A DNA stretch of 64,000 nucleotides from SABI01 sp963677695 (GCA_963677695.2 CAXXUJ010000002.1:1-64000); one strand, 5' to 3'; positions 15,321-24,239 are shown, counted from the first letter of the stretch. The notes: a model not told the origin generated them from the letters alone. Translations and numbers: made by a program.

Positions 15321-16694
15321 ATGGATTTAGAACGAGATTTTGTTCAGTTCAGAACGAAGCTTGTCATTGACAGTATTGTTATTTTCGCCGCCTGGTTTGC
15401 TGCATATCTTTTAAGATTCTATATCATTCCCGGAGGGGTGGGGGAGCCTCTCAGGCAGTTCGCTGTTCTCTCCCCTATGGTGTGGATCCTTTTTATCTTC
15501 TTTCTCAACCGAAACCGTCTCTACCGCCCGAGTGTCAGCCTCACCTGGCAGGCTGAAATCCAGCTTCTCATATTCAGTGCAGTTCAGGTCTTCCTGACCC
15601 TTACTGTCATTCTCTATTTCGTTATCGGCGAGAGAGTCAGCCGACTTACCATCGCCATGTTCATCTTTATCGTATCTCTCTTCCTGATTATTGAAAGGGT
15701 TGCGATCAACCGTAAGCTGAACGATATGCGAGTGAGCGGTGTTCTGACGAAGAAAGTTCTGATTGTAGGGTACGGGGATGGTGTGAACAGGTACATCAAA
15801 GAAACGATTGCACACCCTCAGAACGGACTCAGGATCATGGGGCAGTGCAATGCCGGCGATCTTGGAAATGATCAGTGTACTCAGATGGAAGGGAACCTGA
15901 AGGAGCTTCTGGACGAGAGCTCTCCTGACATGGTCGTTATCGGCTACCCCACTTCCGCGAGGGAGACTGAGAGAACTGTGATAGCTCAGTGTTATGATCT
16001 TATCCAGCGGGTGTTCGTCATCCCGGACCTTCCCTTCTCGATGATAGGAACAAGGGTCATGGACTTCCACTCCATTCCGGTCATGCAGCTCAATGATGTA
16101 TCGATCACCTTCTTCCAGCAGGCCGGAAAGCGGCTTTTCGAGTTTGTCCTCACCCTTGTGGGTACTATCGTCATTTCTCCCTTCCTCCTTGTGATCGCTC
16201 TTCTTGTGAAGCTCACGAGTCCCGGTCCCGTTCTGTTCAAGCAGAAGAGGATCACCATTCACGGACGTGAGTTCACCATGCTGAAGTTCCGCTCGATGAG
16301 TGACCGTCCCCTCGGTGATGAGGATGACAGGTGGACAACGAAAGGGGACCCGAGGATCACAAAGGTAGGTGCTTTCCTGAGAAAGACCTCCCTTGATGAA
16401 CTTCCCCAGCTCTTCAATGTCCTCAAAGGGGACATGGCCCTGATCGGGCCGCGTCCGGAGCGTCCTCACCTGGTGAAGAAATTCTCCACCGAGATTCCCG
16501 GCTACCAGCTGCGTCATAAAGTGAAGGCGGGTATAACAGGATGGGCTCAGGTGAACGGCTACCGAGGCGATACGTCTCTCGAGGGAAGAATTGAATATGA
16601 CTTAGCCTATATCAGATCGTGGAGTTTCCTCCTTGATCTCAAGATCATCGTCCTCACCTTCGTTCGGGGATTTGTGAATCAGAATGCCTATTAG
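15321..16694 (+). CDS. Undecaprenyl-phosphate sugar phosphotransferase (polyprenyl glycosylphosphotransferase)
   Basis: A 457-residue membrane enzyme of the WbaP/WcaJ type. Four N-terminal membrane segments (to about residue 130) precede a CoA-binding-like Rossmann region (VLIVGYGDGVNRYIKE). The C-terminal catalytic domain has the hallmark KRLFEFVLTLVGTIVISPFLL, GPVLFKQKRI, FTMLKFRSM, RKTSLDELPQL and GPRPERP. Such enzymes transfer a sugar-1-phosphate to undecaprenyl phosphate, the first step in building surface polysaccharide units. No other polysaccharide gene is adjacent. A hairpin (8-bp stem, 15267-15285) separates it from the outer-membrane protein gene, without a clear T-run. Confidence 0.9.
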   Translation: MDLERDFVQFRTKLVIDSIVIFAAWFAAYLLRFYIIPGGVGEPLRQFAVLSPMVWILFIFFLNRNRLYRPSVSLTWQAEIQLLIFSAVQVFLTLTVILYFVIGERVSRLTIAMFIFIVSLFLIIERVAINRKLNDMRVSGVLTKKVLIVGYGDGVNRYIKETIAHPQNGLRIMGQCNAGDLGNDQCTQMEGNLKELLDESSPDMVVIGYPTSARETERTVIAQCYDLIQRVFVIPDLPFSMIGTRVMDFHSIPVMQLNDVSITFFQQAGKRLFEFVLTLVGTIVISPFLLVIALLVKLTSPGPVLFKQKRITIHGREFTMLKFRSMSDRPLGDEDDRWTTKGDPRITKVGAFLRKTSLDELPQLFNVLKGDMALIGPRPERPHLVKKFSTEIPGYQLRHKVKAGITGWAQVNGYRGDTSLEGRIEYDLAYIRSWSFLLDLKIIVLTFVRGFVNQNAY

Positions 16695-16718
16695 TGTTTC
16701 GAACCAAAGGAGTGTTGT

Positions 16719-17531
16719 GTGAAACTACGTATCTCTATTGTTGTAATCATTCTTGTGGCGGCATCTTTTCTCAGCGCCGCATCGCTGGAAGATCTCCTTC
16801 CTGAACTCTCCTCAGATGATATCGCATTGCTGCGAAGCGGCGATATGGTCAGCGGGTATTCGTTCAGGGATGACCTCGCCCCGCTGGCAGCTGCAGGATC
16901 GATTGCACAGGAGAATCTGGACAGGTCACTTGCTATCCCGAACAGCTTCACCGTCATGTCCCTCTCCTATATCGATTACCCTGAGTACTTGAATGCTATG
17001 GGTGAGGATGAGAGGCTCCTGAAGATATATAACACGATACGATCTATCTCAACCCAGGAGGGAATTCAGTACATTTCCTACAGGGCAGGGAACAAACCGA
17101 AGACGCTGATTGAAAAGTCGTGGTATGTCGAATCTATCGATACGAAATACGACAAACTGCCCGATCCCGTCTCCACTTCCGTTCCCTCTTCGAGTGAGTA
17201 CATGGCATACCAGAAGGATTCCCGGTTCGGAGGGAATGTATACCGGCACGAGTACACGACAAGTAATGAAGAGATTTTTCTCAGCGTGAAGAATGTGGAT
17301 ACGATGAAGGTCCTCGCCCTCTTTGTGGCGGTGAAGGAAGAACAGCTCGAGATCTCTATGAGTGTGTACCAGACTGACAAGGGGCTGCTGCTGACAGCAA
17401 TGGCCACCATCATCGATCGTGACCCGGTGATCAACGTCCTCGGCATCAAGGTAGACCTTCCTTCCTCGTTCACGCGGAGAACGACTGCACTGGGAAACTG
17501 GTTCAAGGACAGGATCAGGATTTCTGAATAA
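16719..17531 (+). CDS. Secreted protein of unknown function
   Basis: A 270-residue protein with a cleavable-type signal (residues 1-20, ending FLSAAS). Start GTG at 16719 with AAGGAG six bases before. The mature part is about half polar with recurring Tyr and Ser and no cysteine; strands such as LEISMSVYQTDKGLLLTAMATI suggest a periplasmic beta-rich fold. It lies 24 bases after the sugar transferase gene and is probably co-transcribed with it. I do not recognise an enzyme motif. It may be one of the lineage-specific spirochaete families, but I cannot name it. Confidence 0.75.
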   Translation: MKLRISIVVIILVAASFLSAASLEDLLPELSSDDIALLRSGDMVSGYSFRDDLAPLAAAGSIAQENLDRSLAIPNSFTVMSLSYIDYPEYLNAMGEDERLLKIYNTIRSISTQEGIQYISYRAGNKPKTLIEKSWYVESIDTKYDKLPDPVSTSVPSSSEYMAYQKDSRFGGNVYRHEYTTSNEEIFLSVKNVDTMKVLALFVAVKEEQLEISMSVYQTDKGLLLTAMATIIDRDPVINVLGIKVDLPSSFTRRTTALGNWFKDRIRISE

Positions 17532-17631
17532 CGTTCATTTCCTCAGTTAATTTTCTCCCGTTTTTTATACCGGAAAGGTAGGATATATGCTACAGTTAAC
17601 GCAATTATAAAAGCCCTGTGGAGGTTTTCGT

Positions 17632-19179
17632 TTGGGTATACCCGGTTTCTGGCTGTTCATCGTATCTGAGGTTCTTCTTGCCGTTCTCTTACTCATCACC
17701 ATTCCCTACCTTCGCTATCCTGCAGGAAAGGCATTCTTCGTCCTTGTATTCAGCGCTCTTGTGTGGGTCATCATGTATACCCTTGAGCTCCTCAGTCCGA
17801 CTTTGGCATTGAAGATACTCTTCATGAGGATAGAATACATAGGTATCATCATCCTTCCCCTCTCGCTTTTCATCATGGCGGTGATCAATACCCACCAGAA
17901 GATCATCACACCGGTGTGGATGCTGCTCGGTGCCATGGCGCTTATGTTTTTCATCACCGTGTGGGTCATACCCTATCCCAATGCCTTCTGGTCGTTCATC
18001 GATCCCCCGATTCCACAGGGAGTCGGCTTCGTCAACGTGAGAACCTATGGACCGATGTTCTACTACCTTTTCATTCCCTACTCTCAAGGACTGATGAGTG
18101 TGTCCATCATCATTCTGGTGAGAAAACTGAACAGGGATACGATGTATTACTGGCGTCAGGTAGCACTCTTCTCGTTGGGAATGCTTCTTCCTGCCGGAAT
18201 CAACTTCGTCTACGTTATCGGATTCTCTCCGGTGGAACATATCAACTACGCGACTGCAAGTATGGGGGTCAGCTCTCTCATTATTGGCTACACGCTCCTC
18301 CGTTACCGTTTCCTTGACTATCTTCCCGTCACACGCGATATCGTCATCGAAGCGATGAGTGACGGAATCCTCGTCTTCGACACCCTCGGAAACCTTCTTG
18401 ATGCAAACTCTTCAGCTGAGAGAATGCTCGGCATACAGGATCTCATCGGAGGGAAGATAGAGAGGATTCTCCCCTCAGAGATCATGGGCAAGGTCACTCC
18501 CTATATCGAAAAGAAACTCAAGAGTTCCTTTATCATGGAACAGCGGGAGAAGTTCTTCGAGTACCAGTTCACTCCTCTTGAAGGAAACAGCGGTTATCAG
18601 AGCGGTTACCTTCTTTCCATCAGGGATATCAGCGAGAAGGAGAGGTATCACAGGGAGGTGCTGCGCATCTCACGTCTCGATCCTCTCACAGAGGTTCTCA
18701 ACAGAAGATCTCTCTTTGAGGAGATCGAGCGTAAGCTTACATCGGTTTCTCAGGGTAAGGGGGGTCTTTCCCTCATCATGGTTGATATTGATGATTTCAA
18801 GCAGGTGAATGATACCTGGGGTCACCATGTGGGTGACAGGGCTATCGATCGTCTCAAGGGTGTACTGCTCGAGGCCGCCGGTTCTAAACATATGGTAGGC
18901 CGCTACGGCGGAGATGAATTCATTCTCCTGTGCATCGATATAAGTGAAAAGGAGACGGTTAAGCTTGCTCAGAGTGTTCTTGATCAGGTCTCCCGTCTTC
19001 CTGCAGCTGAGGGAGATGTCAGGTTCCTGATCTCTGCTGGAGTAAGTTCTTCCGATTCTATGAATGCTTGTGAGCTTTCAAGCGATTCCCTTTTCTCCCA
19101 GGCAGATGAGATGCTCTATGACGCAAAAAGAGGGGGAAAGAACCAGGTCTGTTCCCCCTCGAAATACGAGCGTCAGTAA
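17632..19179 (+). CDS. Diguanylate cyclase with 7TM sensor and PAS domain
   Basis: Makes cyclic-di-GMP. The first ~225 residues hold about seven membrane helices of the histidine-kinase 7TM type. A PAS domain follows (VIEAMSDGILVFDTLGNLLDANSSAERMLG, about 238-267), then GGDEF with the intact active site RYGGDEF (about residue 425). No RxxD inhibitory site stands five residues before GGDEF, so product inhibition may be absent. The TTG start is supported by GGAGG seven bases upstream. The 3' coding end also contains, on the other strand, the terminator of the hcp operon. Confidence 0.88.
   Translation: MGIPGFWLFIVSEVLLAVLLLITIPYLRYPAGKAFFVLVFSALVWVIMYTLELLSPTLALKILFMRIEYIGIIILPLSLFIMAVINTHQKIITPVWMLLGAMALMFFITVWVIPYPNAFWSFIDPPIPQGVGFVNVRTYGPMFYYLFIPYSQGLMSVSIIILVRKLNRDTMYYWRQVALFSLGMLLPAGINFVYVIGFSPVEHINYATASMGVSSLIIGYTLLRYRFLDYLPVTRDIVIEAMSDGILVFDTLGNLLDANSSAERMLGIQDLIGGKIERILPSEIMGKVTPYIEKKLKSSFIMEQREKFFEYQFTPLEGNSGYQSGYLLSIRDISEKERYHREVLRISRLDPLTEVLNRRSLFEEIERKLTSVSQGKGGLSLIMVDIDDFKQVNDTWGHHVGDRAIDRLKGVLLEAAGSKHMVGRYGGDEFILLCIDISEKETVKLAQSVLDQVSRLPAAEGDVRFLISAGVSSSDSMNACELSSDSLFSQADEMLYDAKRGGKNQVCSPSKYERQ
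19125..19160 (-). terminator. Terminator of the hcp operon inside the diguanylate cyclase gene
   Basis: Read on the minus strand: GAGGGGGAA, a 13-nt loop, TTCCCCCTC (perfect 9-bp stem), then TTTTT. It lies about 35 bases past the hcp stop and within the 3' coding end of the opposing gene. Confidence 0.75.
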
Positions 19180-19194
19180 GTTAATTCTCTTTGT

Positions 19195-20751
19195 TTATGC
19201 AAGGAACTTCTTAAGATCCTCTTCAGGTGATGAGATCGATGTGATACCGAAGTTCTCCACCAGGATGTTAAGTACGTTCGGGCTTACGAAAGCGGGCAGT
19301 GAAGGTCCGAGGTGGATATTCTTGACTCCGAGGTAGAGGAGGGTAAGAAGTACCGAGACAGCCTTCTGTTCGTACCAGGAAAGAACGAAGGAGAGGGGCA
19401 GTTCATTGACCGATACATTGAAGGCACCTGCAAGTGCGAGTGCGACTTCGATGGCACCGAAGGAGTCGTTACACTGACCCATGTCGATCATACGGGGGAT
19501 AGCACCGATTGAACCGAGCTTCATGTCGTTGAAGCGGAACTTTCCGCAGGCGAGTGTAAGAACGACAGTGTCATCCGGGCTCTGCTCGACAAAGTGGGTA
19601 TAGTAGTTTCTTCCGACCCTTGCACCGTCACAGCCTCCGACAACGAAGAAGTGCTTGATATCTCCGCTCTTCACTGCATCGACTACGGTTCCTGCAAGTG
19701 AGAGGACGGTTGCTCTACCGAAACCGGTAGTCATGGTATCTCCGCCGTTGATTCCTACCATCTTCTTATCTTCGTCCCAACCGCCGAGTTCGAGAGCCTT
19801 CTCGATCACTGGGGTGAAGTCCTTGTCATCACCGATGTGGACGAGTCCGGGGAAGGAGACGACTTCAGTGGTGAAGATTCTGTCGGAGTAGTTCTCCTTG
19901 GGGGGCATGAGACAGTTGGTCGTGAACAGAACAGGGCCTGCAATATCGAGGAACTCTTTCTGCTGGTTCTGCCATGCGGTACCGAAGTTACCCTTGAGGT
20001 GGCTGAACTTCTTGAGTCCCGGATAGCCGTGAGCGGGGAGCATTTCACCATGGGTGTAGATGTTGATTCCCTTTCCTTCTGTCTGCTTGAGAAGCTGATA
20101 GAGGTCATAGAGGTCGTGACCGCTGACGACGATGAAAGGTCCTTTTTCCACTGTGAGGGGGACTTCGACCGGGGTCGGGTCACCGTAGGTTTCGGTGTTC
20201 GCCTTGTCGAGAACGCCCATGCACTTGTAGTTCACTTCACCTGTCTTGAGGACGATGGGGAGGAGTTCTTCTGCTGAGAGCTTCTGACCGATAGCGCGGG
20301 TGGCTGAGAAGAAGAAGTCATTCACTTCCTTATCCTTGTAACCGAGAACCCACGCGTGGTAAGCGTATGCAGCCATACCTCTTACGCCGAGAAGGATCAG
20401 TGACTTGAGGCTTCTGATATCCTCGTTGTCTTCCCAGACTTCCTTCATGGTGTAGACGTTGGTCGATCCGCCGTAGGATACAGTCTCGTTGTCGATTCTG
20501 CTTACGATAGCCTTGAGCGTCTCCGTATTGAAGTTGACGTTGGTGATCGCTGTGAACATCGCTTCGAGCATGAGGAAGGTTGTTTCCTCTCTGATCTCCT
20601 TACCTTCCACTGCTGCGGCAAGAGCGACGAGAGCCGAAGTCATCTCATCCTGAAGATTCGATGTGTCAGCATCCTTTCCGCAGACACCCTGTGTGGTACA
20701 TGCAACGCCCTTGGCTGTCTGCTCACACTGATAACAAAACATTGAACTCAT
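19195..20751 (-). CDS. hcp: Hybrid cluster protein (hydroxylamine reductase)
   Basis: Hcp carries a 4Fe cluster and a hybrid 4Fe-2O-2S cluster, and reduces hydroxylamine or nitric oxide; it protects anaerobes from nitrosative stress. The N-terminal cluster motif is C-X2-C-X8-C-X5-C (CYQCEQTAKGVACTTQGVC, residues 5-23). Conserved segments GGCDGARVGRNYY and LACGKFRFN, which hold hybrid-cluster ligands, follow in the C-terminal half. The start at 20751 is preferred over an upstream start because AAAGGAG precedes it. 518 residues is normal for the short class. It follows the cupin and NimA-like genes on the same strand. Confidence 0.93.
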   Translation of the reverse strand: MSSMFCYQCEQTAKGVACTTQGVCGKDADTSNLQDEMTSALVALAAAVEGKEIREETTFLMLEAMFTAITNVNFNTETLKAIVSRIDNETVSYGGSTNVYTMKEVWEDNEDIRSLKSLILLGVRGMAAYAYHAWVLGYKDKEVNDFFFSATRAIGQKLSAEELLPIVLKTGEVNYKCMGVLDKANTETYGDPTPVEVPLTVEKGPFIVVSGHDLYDLYQLLKQTEGKGINIYTHGEMLPAHGYPGLKKFSHLKGNFGTAWQNQQKEFLDIAGPVLFTTNCLMPPKENYSDRIFTTEVVSFPGLVHIGDDKDFTPVIEKALELGGWDEDKKMVGINGGDTMTTGFGRATVLSLAGTVVDAVKSGDIKHFFVVGGCDGARVGRNYYTHFVEQSPDDTVVLTLACGKFRFNDMKLGSIGAIPRMIDMGQCNDSFGAIEVALALAGAFNVSVNELPLSFVLSWYEQKAVSVLLTLLYLGVKNIHLGPSLPAFVSPNVLNILVENFGITSISSPEEDLKKFLA

Positions 20752-20842
20752 GGTTTTCTCCTTTCCTGGAATTCTCTCATCTGGACACACCTCACCCTTT
20801 TAGGGGAAATCAGAGGGGTTTCAATGATGATTTTCTCTACTT

Positions 20843-21148
20843 TTATTCTTGATTCTTTATGACAAAGAGGTGAAGTGATCCCTCACCTCCGTTGTTGATG
20901 GTCATGACTGTCCCGCCGGGGATCCGTATGATCTTCCCTGCTTCATAGAGGTGGGGTTCCTGCTCTGCAAGAGCGATGCTGAGAGTTCCCTTCACAACGA
21001 TCAGGTGGGCATCATCGGGAGTGGGGTGGGTGGGAGCCCCTTCACCTTCTGCAAGGGTAAGTTTGTTGATCCTCACTCCGCAGTCTTCCACGATTCTCTC
21101 GATAGTGGTGTTGTCGCCTGTGTTGAATGAATATTCTTTCTCAATCAT
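20843..21148 (-). CDS. Small cupin-domain protein
   Basis: About 101 residues forming one cupin barrel: GAPTHPTPDDAHLIVVKGTLSIAL (motif 1 with two His) and AGKIIRIPGGTVMTINNGGEGSLHLFVI (motif 2). Motif 2 lacks the usual second His, so metal binding may be weak or absent. The start at 21148 is chosen because GAGG lies seven bases upstream. It sits 91 bases before hcp and 15 after the NimA-like gene; small cupins beside hcp occur in other anaerobes, which suggests a role in nitrosative or redox stress. Confidence 0.8.
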   Translation of the reverse strand: MIEKEYSFNTGDNTTIERIVEDCGVRINKLTLAEGEGAPTHPTPDDAHLIVVKGTLSIALAEQEPHLYEAGKIIRIPGGTVMTINNGGEGSLHLFVIKNQE

Positions 21149-21163
21149 CGTAATCCTCACTCC

Positions 21164-21619
21164 TTACGTATTCCATTTACCATATATATTCTCAATATCG
21201 AGGGCAAAGATCAGTGTCTTACCCTTCGCCCGGTCGATGTATGCATCTCCCTGACTGATGAAATCAGGAGAGTAGCGTCTGATCAGGGATCTGAAACCCT
21301 TCATCCGCTCTTCCTCGTCCTCAACGATCCTCAGTACTCCGTCTGCTATCGCAGAAGTGTACTTCGTCGTGAAAGCCTCCGGTCTTATATCATCCTGTGT
21401 GACAGTGACCAGTGTCGCTCTTGGTTTCGTCTTTGCTATCTCCACTTTTCTCCCTTCGAGAGCACCATGGAAATAGACCGTCCGTCCTTCAACTGCATAG
21501 CTGATCGGAATCGCATATACATCGTTTTCAACAACTGCCGCAGCGAGGACTCCGTGTGAGCCTTCACTCAGTACCTTCATTGCTGCTTCTTCGGGCAGCT
21601 GCCTATCTTTTCTTCTCAT
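21164..21619 (-). CDS. NimA-like flavin protein (pyridoxamine 5'-phosphate oxidase fold)
   Basis: Split-barrel FMN-binding family. The start MRRKDRQLPEEAAMKVLSEG and the segment PISYAVEGRTVYFHGALEGRKVE are typical of the NimA/nitroimidazole-resistance group, with TKYTSAIADG and EEERMKGFRSLIRRY downstream. About 151 residues. Start chosen at 21619 because the family begins MRRK; the frame stays open upstream through AT-rich DNA. It is the first gene of a probable operon with the cupin and hcp. The natural substrate is unknown; members can reduce or bind nitro compounds and FMN. Confidence 0.8.
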   Translation of the reverse strand: MRRKDRQLPEEAAMKVLSEGSHGVLAAAVVENDVYAIPISYAVEGRTVYFHGALEGRKVEIAKTKPRATLVTVTQDDIRPEAFTTKYTSAIADGVLRIVEDEEERMKGFRSLIRRYSPDFISQGDAYIDRAKGKTLIFALDIENIYGKWNT

Positions 21620-21641
21620 GCAGTTATTGTACCTGCTTTTT

Positions 21642-21680
21642 ATCATAACTGAAACAGTGGTGTATGTTGCAAATGCAACA
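21642..21680 (-). promoter_or_regulatory. Promoter and palindromic operator of the nim-cupin-hcp operon
   Basis: The perfect dyad TGTTGCAAATGCAACA (21665-21680; 7-bp arms, 2-bp centre) lies 46 bases upstream of the NimA-like ATG. On the minus strand a -10 element TATGAT (21642-21647) is 17 bases from it, so the dyad covers the -35 position. Confidence 0.5.
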
Positions 21681-21757
21681 AATAAAAAAATATCGAAAAA
21701 AAATAGGGAAGAGAAAATAGGCACTCACGGGACGACCCTGTACAAAACGGAAAAAGA

Positions 21758-21771
21758 TGTATACACATATA
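21758..21771 (+). promoter_or_regulatory. ARG-box-like site upstream of argC
   Basis: TGTATACACATATA matches the pattern TGNATNNNNATNCA at all but one fixed position, 28 bases before the argC ATG. It pairs with the two better sites upstream of argJ. Confidence 0.4.
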
Positions 21772-21799
21772 GAAAGTCAGGAAAACGGAGGCAAGGAAT

Positions 21800-22837
21800 A
21801 TGATCAAAGCTGCAGTGATTGGTGCGACAGGATATGCGGGAGCGGAGCTGATGAAAATTCTTCTCAACCACCCTCAGGTATCGCAGGTGGCAGCGGCCAC
21901 GAGAAGCTATGAAGGAATTCCCTATTCTCAGGTCTACCCCAACTTCATCTCCCTCCATGACGAGGTATGTCTCGGCACAGATCTTGGACCTCTTGCCGAA
22001 GAGTATGATGTACTCTTCCTCTCTTTACCCCACGGTCTCGCTTCATCAGCGGTGACCGAAGAGATTCTGAAGAAGACGAAGGTGATCGACCTCGGAGCAG
22101 ACTTCCGTCTGCACGACAAAGAAACGTACGAGAAGTGGTATAAGACAGAACACAACGGAGTACATCTCCTTGAAAAGGCTGTGTATGGTCTCAGTGAAGT
22201 CTACAGGGAGAAGATTGCCGGTGCCTCACTGATTGCCAACCCAGGCTGCTATACCACCTGTTCCATCCTCTCGACCAGACCCCTGATTGAAAAAGGACTG
22301 ATCGATGATACCACTCTCATCATCGATGCGAAGTCCGGTGTAAGCGGGGCAGGGAGGAAGGCCGCAACAGCAACCCTCTTCTGTGAGGTGAATGAATCGT
22401 TCAAAGCCTACGGAGTCGCTTCCCACCGGCATACGCCGGAGATCGAGCAGGAGCTCTCCCTCTTCAATCCTGTCACCCTCACCTTCACTCCCCATCTCAT
22501 CCCGATGAACCGGGGAATCCTTGCAACGATCTATGCGAAGGTGAAAGAGGGAGTGACATTGGATGATATCAGAAAAGCATACGAAGAAGCTTACGCTGAT
22601 GAGTACTTCATCAGGGTGAGGGAACCGGGACAGTTCCCTGAGACCCGGTTTGTGAAGGGTTCCAATTTCGTCGATATCGGTTTCACCCTTGATGAAAGGA
22701 CAGGGAGAGTGATCGTCATCGGAGCGATCGACAATATCATGAAGGGAGCTGCCGGTCAGGCAGTGCAGAACATGAATATCGCGTTCGGATTCGATGAAAG
22801 GTCGGCACTGAACCTGATTCCCTCCACACCGCTGTAA
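21800..22837 (+). CDS. argC: N-acetyl-gamma-glutamyl-phosphate reductase
   Basis: Third step of arginine synthesis: NADPH reduction of N-acetylglutamyl phosphate. The Rossmann start is GATGYAGAELMKILLNHPQV (residues 8-27). The catalytic Cys is in ANPGCYTT (near residue 149), and the His in HRHTPE and HLIPMNRGI are family signatures. 345 residues, full length. GGAGGCAAGGA precedes the ATG. It begins the arg cluster but has its own terminator, so argJBD are transcribed from a second promoter. Confidence 0.95.
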   Translation: MIKAAVIGATGYAGAELMKILLNHPQVSQVAAATRSYEGIPYSQVYPNFISLHDEVCLGTDLGPLAEEYDVLFLSLPHGLASSAVTEEILKKTKVIDLGADFRLHDKETYEKWYKTEHNGVHLLEKAVYGLSEVYREKIAGASLIANPGCYTTCSILSTRPLIEKGLIDDTTLIIDAKSGVSGAGRKAATATLFCEVNESFKAYGVASHRHTPEIEQELSLFNPVTLTFTPHLIPMNRGILATIYAKVKEGVTLDDIRKAYEEAYADEYFIRVREPGQFPETRFVKGSNFVDIGFTLDERTGRVIVIGAIDNIMKGAAGQAVQNMNIAFGFDERSALNLIPSTPL

Positions 22838-22860
22838 GAAATCCCTCCCCTTCCTGTGTT

Positions 22861-22887
22861 GCTCCCCGTACCAGGGGAGCGATTTTT
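22861..22887 (+). terminator. Rho-independent terminator after argC
   Basis: GCTCCCC and GGGGAGC (perfect 7-bp stem, 6-nt loop) are followed by GATTTTTG. Confidence 0.8.
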
Positions 22888-22928
22888 GTATATTTTTCTT
22901 GTGTCTCTTGATTATCTCTAGTAAAATA

Positions 22929-22974
22929 TGTATAAATATACAAAAAGATTTGCGAAGTCCTGTATATATATGCA
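22929..22974 (+). promoter_or_regulatory. Two ARG-box-like operators upstream of argJ
   Basis: TGTATAAATATACA (22929-22942) is a perfect palindrome and TGTATATATATGCA (22961-22974) is near-perfect. Both fit TGNAT-WWWW-ATNCA, the shape of ArgR boxes, and start 32 bases apart, about three helical turns. They lie 45-90 bases before the argJ ATG. Confidence 0.55.
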
Positions 22975-23018
22975 GGTTGCACGCAGGTCAGCTGCATGAC
23001 TGGAATGAGGTTAAAGAT

Positions 23019-24239
23019 ATGAAACTGGTTGATACAGGAATAATGGCCGCAAAAGGATTCAGTGTCGCTTCGGTTGCAAGCGGAATCAAGAAGGCGAAAC
23101 TCGATACGACGCTATTAGTCAGTGACAGAGACGCTCAGGTCGCCGGTGCGTTCACACAGAATATCGTGAAGGCTGCTCCTGTTGTCTACGATGAAGCGAT
23201 CGTGAAGAAGGGAAAGAGTGTCCGTGCCTTACACGTGGTGAGCGGGAATGCCAATGCATGTACCGGTCAGCAGGGAATGGATGATGCCGTTTCCACAGCT
23301 TCCTATGCCGCTGGCAAGTTAGGTATCAGCAGTGACGAGGTATTAGTCTGCTCCACCGGAGTGATCGGTGTTCCCCTTCCCATGGACAAGGTCTATAGCG
23401 GCCTTGATGCCTGTGCCGCTTCTCTGAGTGATGAGGTTTCCGGTGCACATGAGAGTGCCAAGGCTATCTGCACCACCGATACATTTGCCAAGGAAGTGGC
23501 AGTTGAAATAGAAGTCGGAGGAAACACAGTTTCCATCGGAGGTATGGCAAAGGGTTCGGGGATGATCCATCCCGATATGGCCACGATGCTTTCATTCATC
23601 ACCACCGATGCAGCTGTTGACGGTGATTATCTGAAAACTCTCCTGAAGGGTTCCATCCGCGACACCTATAACATGATCAGTGTAGACGGCGATACATCTA
23701 CCAACGATACCGTCCTTGTCTTTGCGAACGGTGCGAGCGGCTGTGACCTCATTGACGGTGACAGTCCCTATAAAGAAGTATTTGAAGAGGCTTTTCTCTA
23801 TGTTCATACCGAGCTCGCGAAGCTCATAGTGAAGGATGGAGAGGGGGCTGGAAAATTCATAGAAGTACAGGTGACCGGAGCCCCAAGCAAGGATGATGCA
23901 CGTACACTTGCCCGTTCAGTGATCACCTCTTCACTTGTGAAGACCGCCTTCTTCGGAAGCGATGCGAACTGGGGACGTGTCATGTGCGCTATGGGCTATT
24001 CGGGAGGAAATTTCTCTCCTGAGAAGGTGTCGATGAAGTACGTGAGTGAAGCCGGTGAGATAGAGGTCATGAAGGATGGGAATCCGATCATCTTCGATGA
24101 GGATATCGCGAAGAAGGTGCTCGAGGAAGCGGTGATCACCCTGAAAGTCACTCTCGATGACGGAGAGAGCGAGGCCCATGCCTGGGGCTGCGACCTTTCA
24201 TATGAATATGTAAGGATCAATGGAGATTATAGAAGCTGA
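23019..24239 (+). CDS. argJ: Bifunctional glutamate N-acetyltransferase / amino-acid acetyltransferase
   Basis: ArgJ moves the acetyl group from N-acetylornithine to glutamate (and may also use acetyl-CoA), so acetyl groups are recycled. The self-cleavage site is in KGSGMIHPDMATML, with the Thr as nucleophile (near residue 190). TGVIG near residue 112 and SDANWGRVMCAMGYSG are further family motifs. 406 residues. The ATG at 23019 has GAGG eight bases upstream, and upstream codons lie over the operator region. With argB and argD it forms a tight operon; the stop overlaps the argB start. Confidence 0.95.
   Translation: MKLVDTGIMAAKGFSVASVASGIKKAKLDTTLLVSDRDAQVAGAFTQNIVKAAPVVYDEAIVKKGKSVRALHVVSGNANACTGQQGMDDAVSTASYAAGKLGISSDEVLVCSTGVIGVPLPMDKVYSGLDACAASLSDEVSGAHESAKAICTTDTFAKEVAVEIEVGGNTVSIGGMAKGSGMIHPDMATMLSFITTDAAVDGDYLKTLLKGSIRDTYNMISVDGDTSTNDTVLVFANGASGCDLIDGDSPYKEVFEEAFLYVHTELAKLIVKDGEGAGKFIEVQVTGAPSKDDARTLARSVITSSLVKTAFFGSDANWGRVMCAMGYSGGNFSPEKVSMKYVSEAGEIEVMKDGNPIIFDEDIAKKVLEEAVITLKVTLDDGESEAHAWGCDLSYEYVRINGDYRS

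Noticed and set aside
15411..16517. Open frame of 368 codons opposite the sugar phosphotransferase gene
   Set aside because: The plus strand carries unmistakable family motifs; the antisense product is a low-quality charged sequence without known features.
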